NCBI GenBank assembly: GCA_963680875.1
Contig: OY804590.1
Span: forward strand, 20,212,640-20,276,639
Direction of reading: 5' to 3'
DNA from: Bathymodiolus brooksi
Taxonomy: Eukaryota; Mollusca; Bivalvia; Mytilida; Modiolidae
DNA length: 64,000 nt
In this document: positions 16,601 to 28,600 of the stretch, one piece after another
Numbering within the stretch: the first letter of the stretch is position 1
How the letters are laid out: every line of letters starts with the position of its first letter
Program-made: the position numbers and the translations under genes
The notes under the pieces: generated by a model
Told to the model about the DNA's origin: nothing
Database searches by the model: none
What the model saw: only the letters and a program-made list of their open reading frames with translations

Positions 16601-19600
16601 TCGCTAGAAGTCATGGACATTAGGTTTCACCCATGTCTGTCCATCCCACATGTTGCTAGATGTCATGGACATTACGTTTCACCCATGTCTGTCCATCCCA
16701 CATGTTGCTAGATGTCATAGACATTACGTTTCACCCATGTCTGTCCATCCCACATGTTGCTAGATGTCATGGACATTACGTTTCACCCATGTCTGTCCAT
16801 CCCACATGTTGCTAGATGTCATGGACATTAGGTTTCACCTTTGTCTGTCCATCCCACATGTTGCTAGATGTCATGGGCATTATGTTTCACCCATGTCTTG
16901 TCCATCCCACATGTTGCTAGATGTCATAGACATTACGTTTCACCCATGTCTGTCCATCCCGCATGTTGCTAGATGTCATGGGCATTATGTTTCACCCATG
17001 TCTTGTCCATCCCACATGTTGCTAGATGTCATGGACATTACCTTTCACCCATGTCTGTCCATCCCACATGTTGCTAGATGTCATGGGCATTATGTTTCAC
17101 CCATGTCTTGTCCATCCCACATGTCACTAGATTTCATGGACATTACGTTTCACCCATGTCTGTCCATCCCACATGTTGCTAGATGTCATGGGCATTATGT
17201 TTCACCCATGTCTTGTCCATCCCACATGTCGCTAGATGTCATGGACATTACATTTCACCCATGTCTGTCCATCCCACATGTTGCTAGATGTCATAGTCAT
17301 TATGTTTCACCCATGTCTGTCCATCCCACATGTTGCTAGATGTCATGGACATTACATTTCACCCATGTCTGTCCATCCCACTTGTTGCTAGATGTCATGG
17401 ACATTACATTTCACCCATGTCTGTCCATCCCACATGTCGCTAGATGTCATGGACATTACGTTTCACCCATGTCTGTCCATCCCACATGTTGCTAGATGTC
17501 ATAGTCATTATGTTTCACGCATGTCTGTCCATCCCACATGTTGCTAGATGTCATGGGCATTATGTTTCACCCATGTCTGTCCATCCCACATGTTGCTAGA
17601 TGTCATGGACATTACGTTTCACCCATGTCTGTCCATCACACATGTTGCTAGATGTCATGGACATTACATTTCACCCATGTCTGTCCATCCCACATGTTGC
17701 TAGATGTCATGGGCATTACATTTCACCCATGTCTGTCCATCCCACATGTTGCTAGATGTCATGGACATTACGTTTCACCCATGTCTGTCCATCCCACATG
17801 TTGCTAGATGTCATGGACATTAGGTTTCACCCATGTCTGTCCATCCCACATGTTACTAGATGTCATGGGCATTACATTTCACCCATGTCTGTCCATCCCA
17901 CATGTTGCTAGATGTCATGGACAGTACGTTTCACCCATGTCTGTCCATCCCACATGTTGCTAGATGTCATGGATATTACGTTTCACCCATGTCTCCATCC
18001 CACATGTCACTAGATTTCATGGACATTACGTTTCACCCATGTCTGTCCATCCCACATGTTGCTAGATGTCATGGGCATTATGTTTCACCCATGTCTTGTC
18101 CATCCCACATGTCGCTAGATGTCATGGACATTACATTTCACCCATGTCTGTCCATCCCACATGTTGCTAGATGTCATAGTCATTATGTTTCACCCATGTC
18201 TGTCCATCCCACATGTTGCTAGATGTCATGGACATTACATTTCACCCATGTCTGTCCATCCCACTTGTTGCTAGATGTCATGGACATTACATTTCACCCA
18301 TGTCTGTCCATCCCACATGTCGCTAGATGTCATGGACATTACGTTTCACCCATGTCTGTCCATCCCACATGTTGCTAGATGTCATAGTCATTATGTTTCA
18401 CGCATGTCTGTCCATCCCACATGTTGCTAGATGTCATGGGCATTATGTGTCACCCATGTCTGTCCATCCCACATGTTGCTAGATGTCATGGACATTACGT
18501 TTCACCCATGTCTGTCCATCACACATGTTGCTAGATGTCATGGACATTACATTTCACCCATGTCTGTCCATCCCACATGTTGCTAGATGTCATGGGCATT
18601 ACATTTCACCCATGTCTGTCCATCCCACATGTTGCTAGATGTCATGGACATTACGTTTCACCCATGTCTGTCCATCCCACATGTTGCTAGATGTCATGGA
18701 CATTAGGTTTCACCCATGTCTGTCCATCCCACATGTTGCTAGATGTCATGGGCATTACATTTCACCCATGTCTGTCCATCCCACATGTTGCTAGATGTCA
18801 TGGACAGTACGTTTCACCCATGTCTGTCCATCCCACATGTTGCTAGATGTCATGGATATTACGTTTCACCCATGTCTCCATCCCACATGTTGCTAGATGT
18901 CATGGACATTACGTTTCACCCATGTCTGTCCATCCCACATGTTGCTAGATGTCATGGGCATTACATTTCACCCATGTCTGTCCATCCCACATGTCGCTAG
19001 ATGTCATGGACATTAGGTTTCACCCATGTCTGTCCATCCCACATGTTGCTAGATGTCATGGACATTACGTTTCACCCATGTCTGTCCATCCCACATGTTG
19101 CTAGATGTCATAGACATTACGTTTCACCCATGTCTGTCCATCCCACATGTTGCTAGATGTCATGGACATTACGTTTCACCCATGTCTGTCCATCCCACAT
19201 GTTGCTAGATGTCATGGACATTAGGTTTCACCTTTGTCTGTCCATCCCACATGTTGCTAGATGTCATGGGCATTATGTTTCACCCATGTCTTGTCCATCC
19301 CACATGTTGCTAGATGTCATAGACATTACGTTTCACCCATGTCTGTCCATCCCGCATGTTGCTAGATGTCATGGGCATTATGTTTCACCCATGTCTTGTC
19401 CATCCCACATGTTGCTAGATGTCATGGACATTACCTTTCACCCATGTCTGTCCATCCCACATGTTGCTAGATGTCATGGGCATTATGTTTCACCCATGTC
19501 TTGTCCATCCCACATGTCACTAGATTTCATGGACATTACGTTTCACCCATGTCTGTCCATCCCACATGTTGCTAGATGTCATGGGCATTATGTTTCACCC

Positions 19601-21052
19601 ATGTCTTGTCCATCCCACATGTCGCTAGATGTCATGGACATTACATTTCACCCATGTCTGTCCATCCCACATGTTGCTAGATGTCATAGTCATTATGTTT
19701 CACCCATGTCTGTCCATCCCACATGTTGCTAGATGTCATGGACATTACATTTCACCCATGTCTGTCCATCCCACTTGTTGCTAGATGTCATGGACATTAC
19801 ATTTCACCCATGTCTGTCCATCCCACATGTCGCTAGATGTCATGGACATTACGTTTCACCCATGTCTGTCCATCCCACATGTTGCTAGATGTCATAGTCA
19901 TTATGTTTCACGCATGTCTGTCCATCCCACATGTTGCTAGATGTCATGGGCATTATGTTTCACCCATGTCTGTCCATCCCACATGTTGCTAGATGTCATG
20001 GACATTACGTTTCACCCATGTCTGTCCATCACACATGTTGCTAGATGTCATGGACATTACATTTCACCCATGTCTGTCCATCCCACATGTTGCTAGATGT
20101 CATGGGCATTACATTTCACCCATGTCTGTCCATCCCACATGTTGCTAGATGTCATGGACATTACGTTTCACCCATGTCTGTCCATCCCACATGTTGCTAG
20201 ATGTCATGGACATTAGGTTTCACCCATGTCTGTCCATCCCACATGTTACTAGATGTCATGGGCATTACATTTCACCCATGTCTGTCCATCCCACATGTTG
20301 CTAGATGTCATGGACAGTACGTTTCACCCATGTCTGTCCATCCCACATGTTGCTAGATGTCATGGATATTACGTTTCACCCATGTCTCCATCCCACATGT
20401 TGCTAGATGTCATGGACATTACGTTTCACCCATGTCTGTCCATCCCACATGTTGCTAGATGTCATGGGCATTACATTTCACCCATGTCTGTCCATCCCAC
20501 ATGTCGCTAGATGTCATGGACATTAGGTTTCACCCATGTCTGTCCATCCCACATGTTGCTAGATGTCATGGACATTACGTTTCACCCATGTCTGTCCATC
20601 ACACATGTTGCTAGATGTCATAGACATTACGTTTCACCCATGTCTGTCCATCCCACATGTTGCTAGATGTCATGGACATTACGTTTCACCCATGTCTGTC
20701 CATCCCACATGTTGCTAGATGTCATGGACATTAGGTTTCACCTTTTTCTGTCCATCCCACATGTTGCTAGATGTCATGGACATTACGTTTCACCCATGTC
20801 TGTCCATCCCACATGTTGCTAGATGTCATAGTCATTATGTTTCACCCATGTCTGTCCATCCCACATGTTGCTAGATGTCATGGACATTACATTTCACCCA
20901 TGTCTGTCCATCCCACATGTTGCTAGATGTCATGGACATTACGTTTCACCCATGTCTGTCCATCCCACATGTTGCTAGATGTCATGGACTTTAGGTTTCA
21001 CCCATGTCTGTCCATCCCACATGTTGCTAGATGTCATGGACATTACGTTTCA
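10650..21052. repeat. Higher-order repeat: 5201-bp block present twice
   Basis: Within the satellite, rare monomer variants recur at an exact offset of 5201 bp. The CACTTGTTGC variant at about 10668 recurs at 15869, the CACCTTTTTCTG variant at about 15535 recurs at 20736, and GGACAGTACG at 11211 recurs at about 16412. The two copies therefore run roughly 10650-15850 and 15851-21052. Inside each copy, blocks also recur at 1510, 883 and 2393 bp. The near identity of the copies suggests a recent unequal exchange or amplification, or possibly an assembly artefact. Confidence 0.85.
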
Positions 21053-21542
21053 CCCATGTCTGTCCATCCCACATGTTGTTAGATGTCATGGACATTATGT
21101 TTTACCTATGTCTGTCCATCCAACATGTTGCTAGATGTCATGGACATTATGTTTCACCCATGTCTGTCCATCCCACATGTTGCTAGATGTCATGGACATT
21201 ACATTTCACCCATGTCTGTCCATCCCACATGTTGCTAGATGTCATGGACATTACGTTTCACCTATGTCTGCCCATCCCACATGTTGCTAGATGTCATGGA
21301 CATTACGTTTCACCCATGTCTGTCCATCCCACATGTTGCTAGATGTCATAGGCACTACGTTTCACCCATGTCTGTCCATCCCACATGTTGCTAGATGTCA
21401 TGGACATTACGTTTCACCCATGTCTGTCCATCCCACATGTTGCTAGATGTCATAGGCACTATGTTTCACCCATGTCTGTCCAGTCCACATGTTGCTAGAT
21501 GTCATGGACATTACGTTTCACCCATGTCTGTCCATCTCACAT

Positions 21543-22480
21543 TTAGTTTTCGCTTAATAACTTACATAGTAAGTTACCTTTAGAAAATCATTTGAACTTC
21601 ATACACTAGGCTATTTAGCATAAAATGCAGATGAGGTTCGATTTTGGACCTTACCACTTTTTGCTTTCTGGAGTTATTTCCCTTTGATTTGCATAAGAAT
21701 AGCTGTTAGAAGCATGGGTCATCTGTCCTACGGACGTATTCTTCTATTTTTTATATGAAGTTTCAGACAAGGGAAGTAATTATGAAATTCATTGAACATT
21801 TTCTTTAAAGTATAAAAAAAGGAAAGAAACATAATAATAAAAAATTCAAGTATATTCGATCATATTTCTAAAAGAATGCAATATTTTATGACATAATGTG
21901 TATAAAATTGTTTACAAAATTCAAAACAACTGTACAAGAAAGATAGCTGTTATATAATGAACAATATTTATATAAAAAAATAAACACATACAATATTGGC
22001 ATGTTCTATCAAAAACTATGCATATTAAAAGGGAAAAAACTGCACAAATCCATTTACCTGATACTCTCAAAAGATTGTATGTAAGAGAAAACTTGAACAT
22101 TCTAATTTCCTTCGTGATCAGGAGACAAAGGATCTTTCTGAATATGCATGAAATATTTGCCTATGGGTGTTGTTAAAAAAATAATAACAAAATGCTAAGA
22201 GCCTAAAGAGGGAATTCAAGAGTTAGTTTTTACTATGGTAGTCTTATATTAGTGTGGAAAATGAAATCAGATGTGCATTTATCACCAAGATAAAAAAAAT
22301 TAAAAAATTAAAAGATGCAACAAACATCAAGTATCAATTAGATTGTTAGAATGCTGCAAATTTTATATCAATCTTGAAATAATGATATAGCATTATAAAT
22401 CGCCATAGCAACCATTTTTGTCATTTAAAAAGAATGTCCATTCCTTGTCAATTAGTGTATTTAAAAATGTTTATTTTCAG
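21543..22480. other. AT-rich non-coding stretch between satellite and first kinase exon
   Basis: About 940 bases of AT-rich unique-looking DNA with no convincing exon. It ends in a polypyrimidine tract and AG at 22479-22480, the acceptor of the first visible kinase exon, so it is read as intron. Short A runs and TA-rich patches only. Confidence 0.6.
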
Positions 22481-22627
22481 ATTAGGTGGTGGTATCTATG
22501 GTGATACATATGTTGGTGATGTTAAAGGGTTAAAGGTCGCAGTAACCAGAATTACGTTGAATATTCATAAAGATCAAATAACTGCAGATACACTAACATG
22601 GTTGAAAGACGAAGTTTGGTTCTTGAG
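22481..22627 (+). CDS. Kinase exon a: glycine loop, beta-3 and helix C
   Basis: 147 nt, entering in phase 2 and leaving in phase 2, with acceptor TTATTTTCAG and donor GAG|GTAATT. It encodes the P-loop ([10 protein letters not shown]), VAVTR with Thr in the lysine position, and DEV with the helix C Glu. The frame is open upstream to ATG codons at 22434 and 22467, so an alternative first-exon reading cannot be excluded. The good acceptor and the abrupt start at the P-loop favour an internal exon. Confidence 0.85.
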
Positions 22628-25600
22628 GTAATTAAAATTAAATTAATACTGTGTGCTTCACCAAGATTCTGTTGATGCCAATTTTACTGTTAGAAAATAA
22701 TTGTAAAATTATTTTATTTATTAAAGCTTTAATAAAATGACATGGAATATCTCTGTCACAAATGACCATGTATATGTTACAAATGACATGGAATATCTCT
22801 GTCACAAATGACCATGTATATATTACAAATGGCATGGAATATCTCTGTCACAAATGACATGGAATATCTCTGTCACAAATGACCATGTATATGTCACAAA
22901 TGACATGGAATATCTCTGTCACAAATGACCATGTATATGTTACAAATGACATGGAATATCTCTGTCACAAATGACCATGTATATGTTACAAATGATATGG
23001 AATATCTCTGTGACAAATGACCATGTATATGTTACAAATGACATGGAATATCTCTGTCACAAATGACCATGTATATTACGAATTTAGTTTGTTACACATA
23101 TTTTCATTGGTTATTCAACCCTGAATGTCAGCAGATATTATGAATTTAGTTTGTTACACATATTTTCATTGGTTCTTCAGCCCTGAATGTCAACATATAT
23201 TCAGAAAACAGACGGGGTATATATTTCAGTCCCCAAAAACGATTAAAATATGGACGACAAAACATTATGATTCACTGAATCAATGGTATAATACGGAATA
23301 ATAAATGTATTTTTTTACCAAATTAAATGCTGTTTTTATACTCAAAACGGCTGCATGAACAAAAAAATATTACAACGGTTAATTCCGTCACAAATACCTG
23401 ATCGATTCAGCAAACTCCTATGTTCCACGGCTGTACCATAACAAATAAACAAAACGTTGAGCCTTGAAAACTTTCGACGTCATGGGGCCACACCAAGGTT
23501 TTATTTACATGTAGTTAACATTTAAATTATTGGAACTGTTTCGCAAACCCATTGTTTTGTTATGTGATATATTAATGTTATATTTATAAAGTTTATAAAA
23601 TTTACTACATATGAAACTGTATTGATTTAGAAATTTAGTACAGTATTTTCCTTCATGAGACATGAAATATGAAGCAAACGGACATCTAGAGATACGAAAA
23701 ATGAAAATAAAAGAGGCAAATTTATTTAATACAGTTGGATGTTGTATTTAAAAAAAACAATGGTTAAATCTGTAATATATCTGTTATTCAGCTATCAGAC
23801 AGGGTATATAATGTGACATTCCGGGCTTATGATATATATTCCCTTTGGCTGCGCCTCAGGGAATATAGATCCTAAGCCGGGAATGTCACACTATATACCC
23901 TGTCTGATAGCTGAATAACATATAATATGTTACAAATGACATGGAATATCTCTGTCACAAATGACATGGAATATCTCTGTCACAAATGACATGGAATATC
24001 CCTGTCACAAATGACCATGTATATGTTCCATTTGTCTTAATCACAATCTGGTCTTTTCCTCATTCATGACTTATCACCGAGTTTGTAGCAAGAGTAACGT
24101 GATGGATACCACATGTGGAGCAGGAACTGCCAACCCTTCTGGAGCACCTGAGTTCACCCCCGGTTTTTAGTGGGGCACATGTTACTCGATCTTTAGTTTT
24201 ATGTGTATGTTTTGTGGATCGTTGTTTGTGCTTTTTCTTTTGTTCATTGTGTTGTCTGTTCTACTTCAACTTACAGCTTCTGATTACCCCTTTGGTATCT
24301 TTAAACTTTTCTTTATATTAAGGAAATAACAAGTGATGATATTTTTTCACATTTAACTACTTACCCTTCCAGAACACCTGAGTCCAACCCCCTGGTTTTT
24401 AAGCAGGGTTCATGTTACTCAATTATTAGTTTTCTGTATAATGTTTTGTAGATCATTGTTTTTCATTTTGTTTCTTTTGTTAATTGTGTTGTCTATCCTT
24501 CTTCTATTTATAACTTCTCAATACCATTGTGTTGTCTATCCTTCTTCTATTTATAACTTCTCAATACCATTGTGTTGTCTACCCTTCTTCTATTTATAAC
24601 TTCTCAATACCATTGTGTTGTCTACCCTTCTTCTATTTATAACTTCTCAATACCATTGTGTTGTCTACCCTTCTTCTATTTATAACTTCTCAATACCATT
24701 GTGTTGTCTATCCTTCTTCTATTTATAACTTCTCAATACCATTGTGTTGTCTACCCTTCTATTTATAACTTCTCAATACCATTGTGTTGTCTACCCTTCT
24801 TCTATTTATAACTTCTCAATACCATTATGTTGTCTACCCTTCTTCTATTTAGAACTTCTCAATACCATTGTGTTGTCTATCCTTCTTCTATTTATAACTT
24901 CTCAATACCATTGTGTTGTCTACCCTTCTTCTATTTATAACTTCTCAATACCATTGTGTTGTCTACCCTTCTTCTATTTATAACTTCTCAATACCCTTTT
25001 TGTATCTTCAAACTTTTTTTAATCTTCGGCAAAACTGCTTAACCAAATGGAATTAGACTTGGCAGAGAGGGTACTTGCAAATGGAGGTAATCCTCCTTGT
25101 TGAGAGGCATGGTGGCAGCCCTTCAGAATCTGTATGTTATGTTTTTAAGCTGATTTGAAAATTAAACAGTCAAGGCTAAAAAATAATTTGAATATTCCAA
25201 TTTGTTTTTTAGTCGACAAAGACATCGGAACATTGTAGCTATGCTAGGATTGTGTACCGACAACAAACTTCCATACATAATGTCAGAATTCATAGAAGGA
25301 TTTACAGTGAAATCTTACATACAGAACAAAGGAGAATTAATGTCGTGGCCTCTTAGACTTAAAATTGTGAGTAGGAAATTAGTGCATTTATGTATTTTTA
25401 ACTGTTGAGAGTTTTTGCTACTTTATCATAAATCTTTATAGCGGGATTCGAACTTGCAACTTAAGTGATGATAGGCACTGATTGCACAGGTAATTGTAAA
25501 TCCAACTACCATACGATCACGGCCATGACGACCCCCCTATGTAATCCATGCCTATCACAGCTAAAGTTGTGATCTCTATTCCCGTACACAGCAAGAGATA

Positions 25601-28600
25601 CAACATTATCTTATAAAGTTTAAGTCGTAATTTTAAGCAGGTTTTTTTTTTTTTTTTTGAAAAAATCAATGTTGTCAGATATAATTCAATAAATCCAGAA
25701 ATGTGTTAAAAAAACATATATATAGTTTTAGTAACCATGGTGATAGTATTTTTTTTTATATATTTTAGTGTTTACAAGCAGCTGATGGTGTAGCTTATCT
25801 GCACTCAACTAAACCACCTATTATACACAGAGATCTTAGATGTGCTAATATTTTTATATCAGATCATGAAATTGTCAAGGTATGTTGTCATAAACAGTAG
25901 AACCAGTCTTAATTAAACCTTGAAGAAACTCAAAGACAGGTACGACTAGGTTAATATTGGTATTTGTCGTCTCTTTCAGCGATTTTTCAGCTTTATATTG
26001 AAAATACTAGACTGAGTGGAAAGCCTTGACAGTTATAAAGAAATAGACATTCTGTATAAACCAAGCTAAATAAATTCCCACTGGAAAAGTAGTGAGTTTG
26101 AACCCTGTTCATGGTCAGTTGTACTCGATACAACATTATGTGATAAAGTTTGTCAGTGACGCGACAGGTCGGTAATTTTCTCGGGGTACTCCGATATCCT
26201 CCAACAATAAAACTGACCGCCACGATATACCTGAAATATTGTTGAAAGTGGCATTAAACACCATAAACCTAACTTCTATTTCAAATAAAACAGTTGGTCT
26301 GTAGGATGTCCAGTTTAGACAGGTTATATTGTATTGTCAAACTATCCATCTATCTATTTATACAGGTTGGAGATTTTGGTTTAATTAAGTTGATTCAGCC
26401 ATTAAGGAGTGTGTGTCGACTAGAAGATTGTTGCTGTAAGTCATAAATTATTATTAGCTGTGAGGTCAAGGTTACACACATGTATTTTAAATACCATATA
26501 AGAATATCTTTTGTTCACATTATCTTCACCCTATGTAATCAGTTCCTATCACCACTAACAGGAGTTCAAATCCTGCTCATGTGAGGTGTACTCGATACAT
26601 CATAATGTGATAAAGTTTGTCAGTGACTTGCGGTAGGTCTGTGGTTTTCTCTGGGTACTCCGGTTTTCTCCACCAATATAACTGACCGCCACGATATAAC
26701 TGAAATATTGTTGGAAGTGGTGTTAAACACCATAAAAATTATCTTCACCAGCCACAATCTAATTAAAATTAGATGTCTCTTGTGTATCTATTTTTATAAT
26801 ATATTTTTTTGCAATACACAAACATCTAACGACAACCCATATGGGTCATATCAGGGTTCATATTTTCAACCGACCAATCGGCAATGTGCCTACTAAATCA
26901 TTATGTATTAAAACTGAGTACATGCCAAGAGCTGTTGACCAACATATTTAACTGTCTTGCATATGATTGGATGGCCAAAGATGAATGCAAGGTTACAGGA
27001 TAGCTAAAATTATTGGCCTGAGAGATATCGTACTTAATTTTAATATCTTACGTCTTGCATTGTAGTGAAAGAATATTCAGCTATGATGGTCATATTTTAT
27101 AATTGGAGCACAATTTTATAAAATAGATCTGATTGTATATACAGTCCAACCTGCCCATGAGGTCACCTGTATTAAAAGGTCACCTTTTTCTTGTCCTGTC
27201 ATAGAAAAGTTCATATGAATTGAACCTCTTTTAAGAGGTCACCTGTCTTAAAAGACCACCTTTGTTTTGTCCAATGAGTGACCTCTTAATACAGCTTTGA
27301 CTGTATACATCCAATGAAAAATAGCATTGTGTGACCACACATATAAGTGGCCTACAAATTCCACCTTATTAGCTAGTTATGGTATTCACTGGTTCTATGG
27401 TTTTATATGTTTGTTTTTTAGACGGAATATATTATGGTATTGATCCTGTCTGGCAAAAACATGTCACACGCTTATTCTACTGTGTCCTGGCCGATTATGC
27501 TCAAACTTTACAAGATTATAAGGAATGTATACTTCTTGCCGATTTTCACTTTTGTAGCAATGAATCCTCAGTATTGCAATAAAATGTCCATTAATTATTT
27601 TAAGAATCCAATTAGTTAGCCTCATTAGTTGTATTATACTTTGCAGGTCAAGGTAACTTTTGTGCTTGTCCTTCATCAATACGATGGACTGCTCCAGAAA
27701 TCCTGAACAATCCTGCATCAGAGGAAACAGATGGATTTATCTCTGTTAGTTCTGATGTTTACTCGTTTGGTGTAGTTATGTGGGAGATTATTATGTGTGA
27801 TGATCCCTTTGATGACATAAATACTGTACAAGAGGTAAACTACTAATTATCTCCCTTGGCCACTTAGCAAGAGGTAAAGTACTGATTATCTCTCTTAGCT
27901 ACTGAACAAGAGGTAAAGTACTGATTATCTCCCTTAGTTACTGAACAAGAGGTAAAGTACTGATTATCTCCCTTAGTTACTGAACATGAGGTAAAGTACT
28001 GATTATCTCCCTTAGTTACTGAACAAGAGGTAAAGTGCTAATTATCTCCCTTAGTTACTGAACAAGAGGTAAAGTACTGATTATTTTCCTTAGCTACTGA
28101 ACAAGAGGTTAATGTACTGATTATCTCCCTTAGTTCTGATGTATATTTAAAGTACTAATTATCTCCCTTAGTTTTTGAACAAGAGGTAAAGTTCTTATTA
28201 TCTCCCTTAGTTACTGAACAAGAGGTAAAGTACTGATTATCTCCCATAGCTACTGAACAAGAAGTAAAATACTGATGATCTCCCTTAGCTACTGAACAAG
28301 AGGTTAATGTACTGATTATCTCCCTTAGCTACTGAACAAGAGGTAAAGTACTGATTATCTCCCTTAGTTATTGAACAAGAGGTAAAGTACTGATTATCTC
28401 CCTTAGCTACTGAACATAGAGGTAAAGTACTGATTATCTCCCTTAGTTCTGATGTAAAGTGTCATACATGTACAAGAGGTAAAATATTGATTATCTCCCT
28501 TAGTTCTGATGTAAAGTGTACTGTAGGTGTAATACTATTCAACCCAGGAACCAGTTAAAATGATGTATGATAAAGTAGTATGTAATTAAACTGGCATTTA

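Larger units (their letters stand above)
1..21542. repeat. Satellite array, 52/53-bp monomer, about 410 copies
   Basis: Uninterrupted head-to-tail array that starts before the window and ends at a sharp edge at about 21542. The monomer is 52 bp and contains the landmarks CACCCATGTCTGTCC, ACATGTTGCTAGATGTCAT and ATTACGTTT. A 53-bp form carries an extra T (GTCTTGTCC); rare 50- and 51-bp forms also occur (for example GTCTCCATCC near 11281, 13673 and 15182). Neighbouring monomers differ at few, recurrent positions (GGGCATTATG, GGACATTACG, TAGTCATTATG), so variants can be tracked as haplotypes. The + strand has many short open frames of up to 191 codons. These come from alternation of 52- and 53-bp units (105 bp is 35 codons) and not from a gene. 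Being so long and homogeneous, it is probably a heterochromatic or similar satellite; a function cannot be read from the sequence. Confidence 0.97.

Noticed and set aside
1..21542. Dozens of plus-strand open frames of 60-191 codons as a repeat protein
   Set aside because: They follow from the monomer's open frames and the 52/53-bp alternation. They overlap each other in two frames and show no splice or start context.
1..21542. CRISPR array
   Set aside because: Units are contiguous and near identical with no unique spacers, and the surroundings are clearly eukaryotic.
24744..24983. Plus-strand 79-codon ORF
   Set aside because: It lies entirely within the 43-bp minisatellite.
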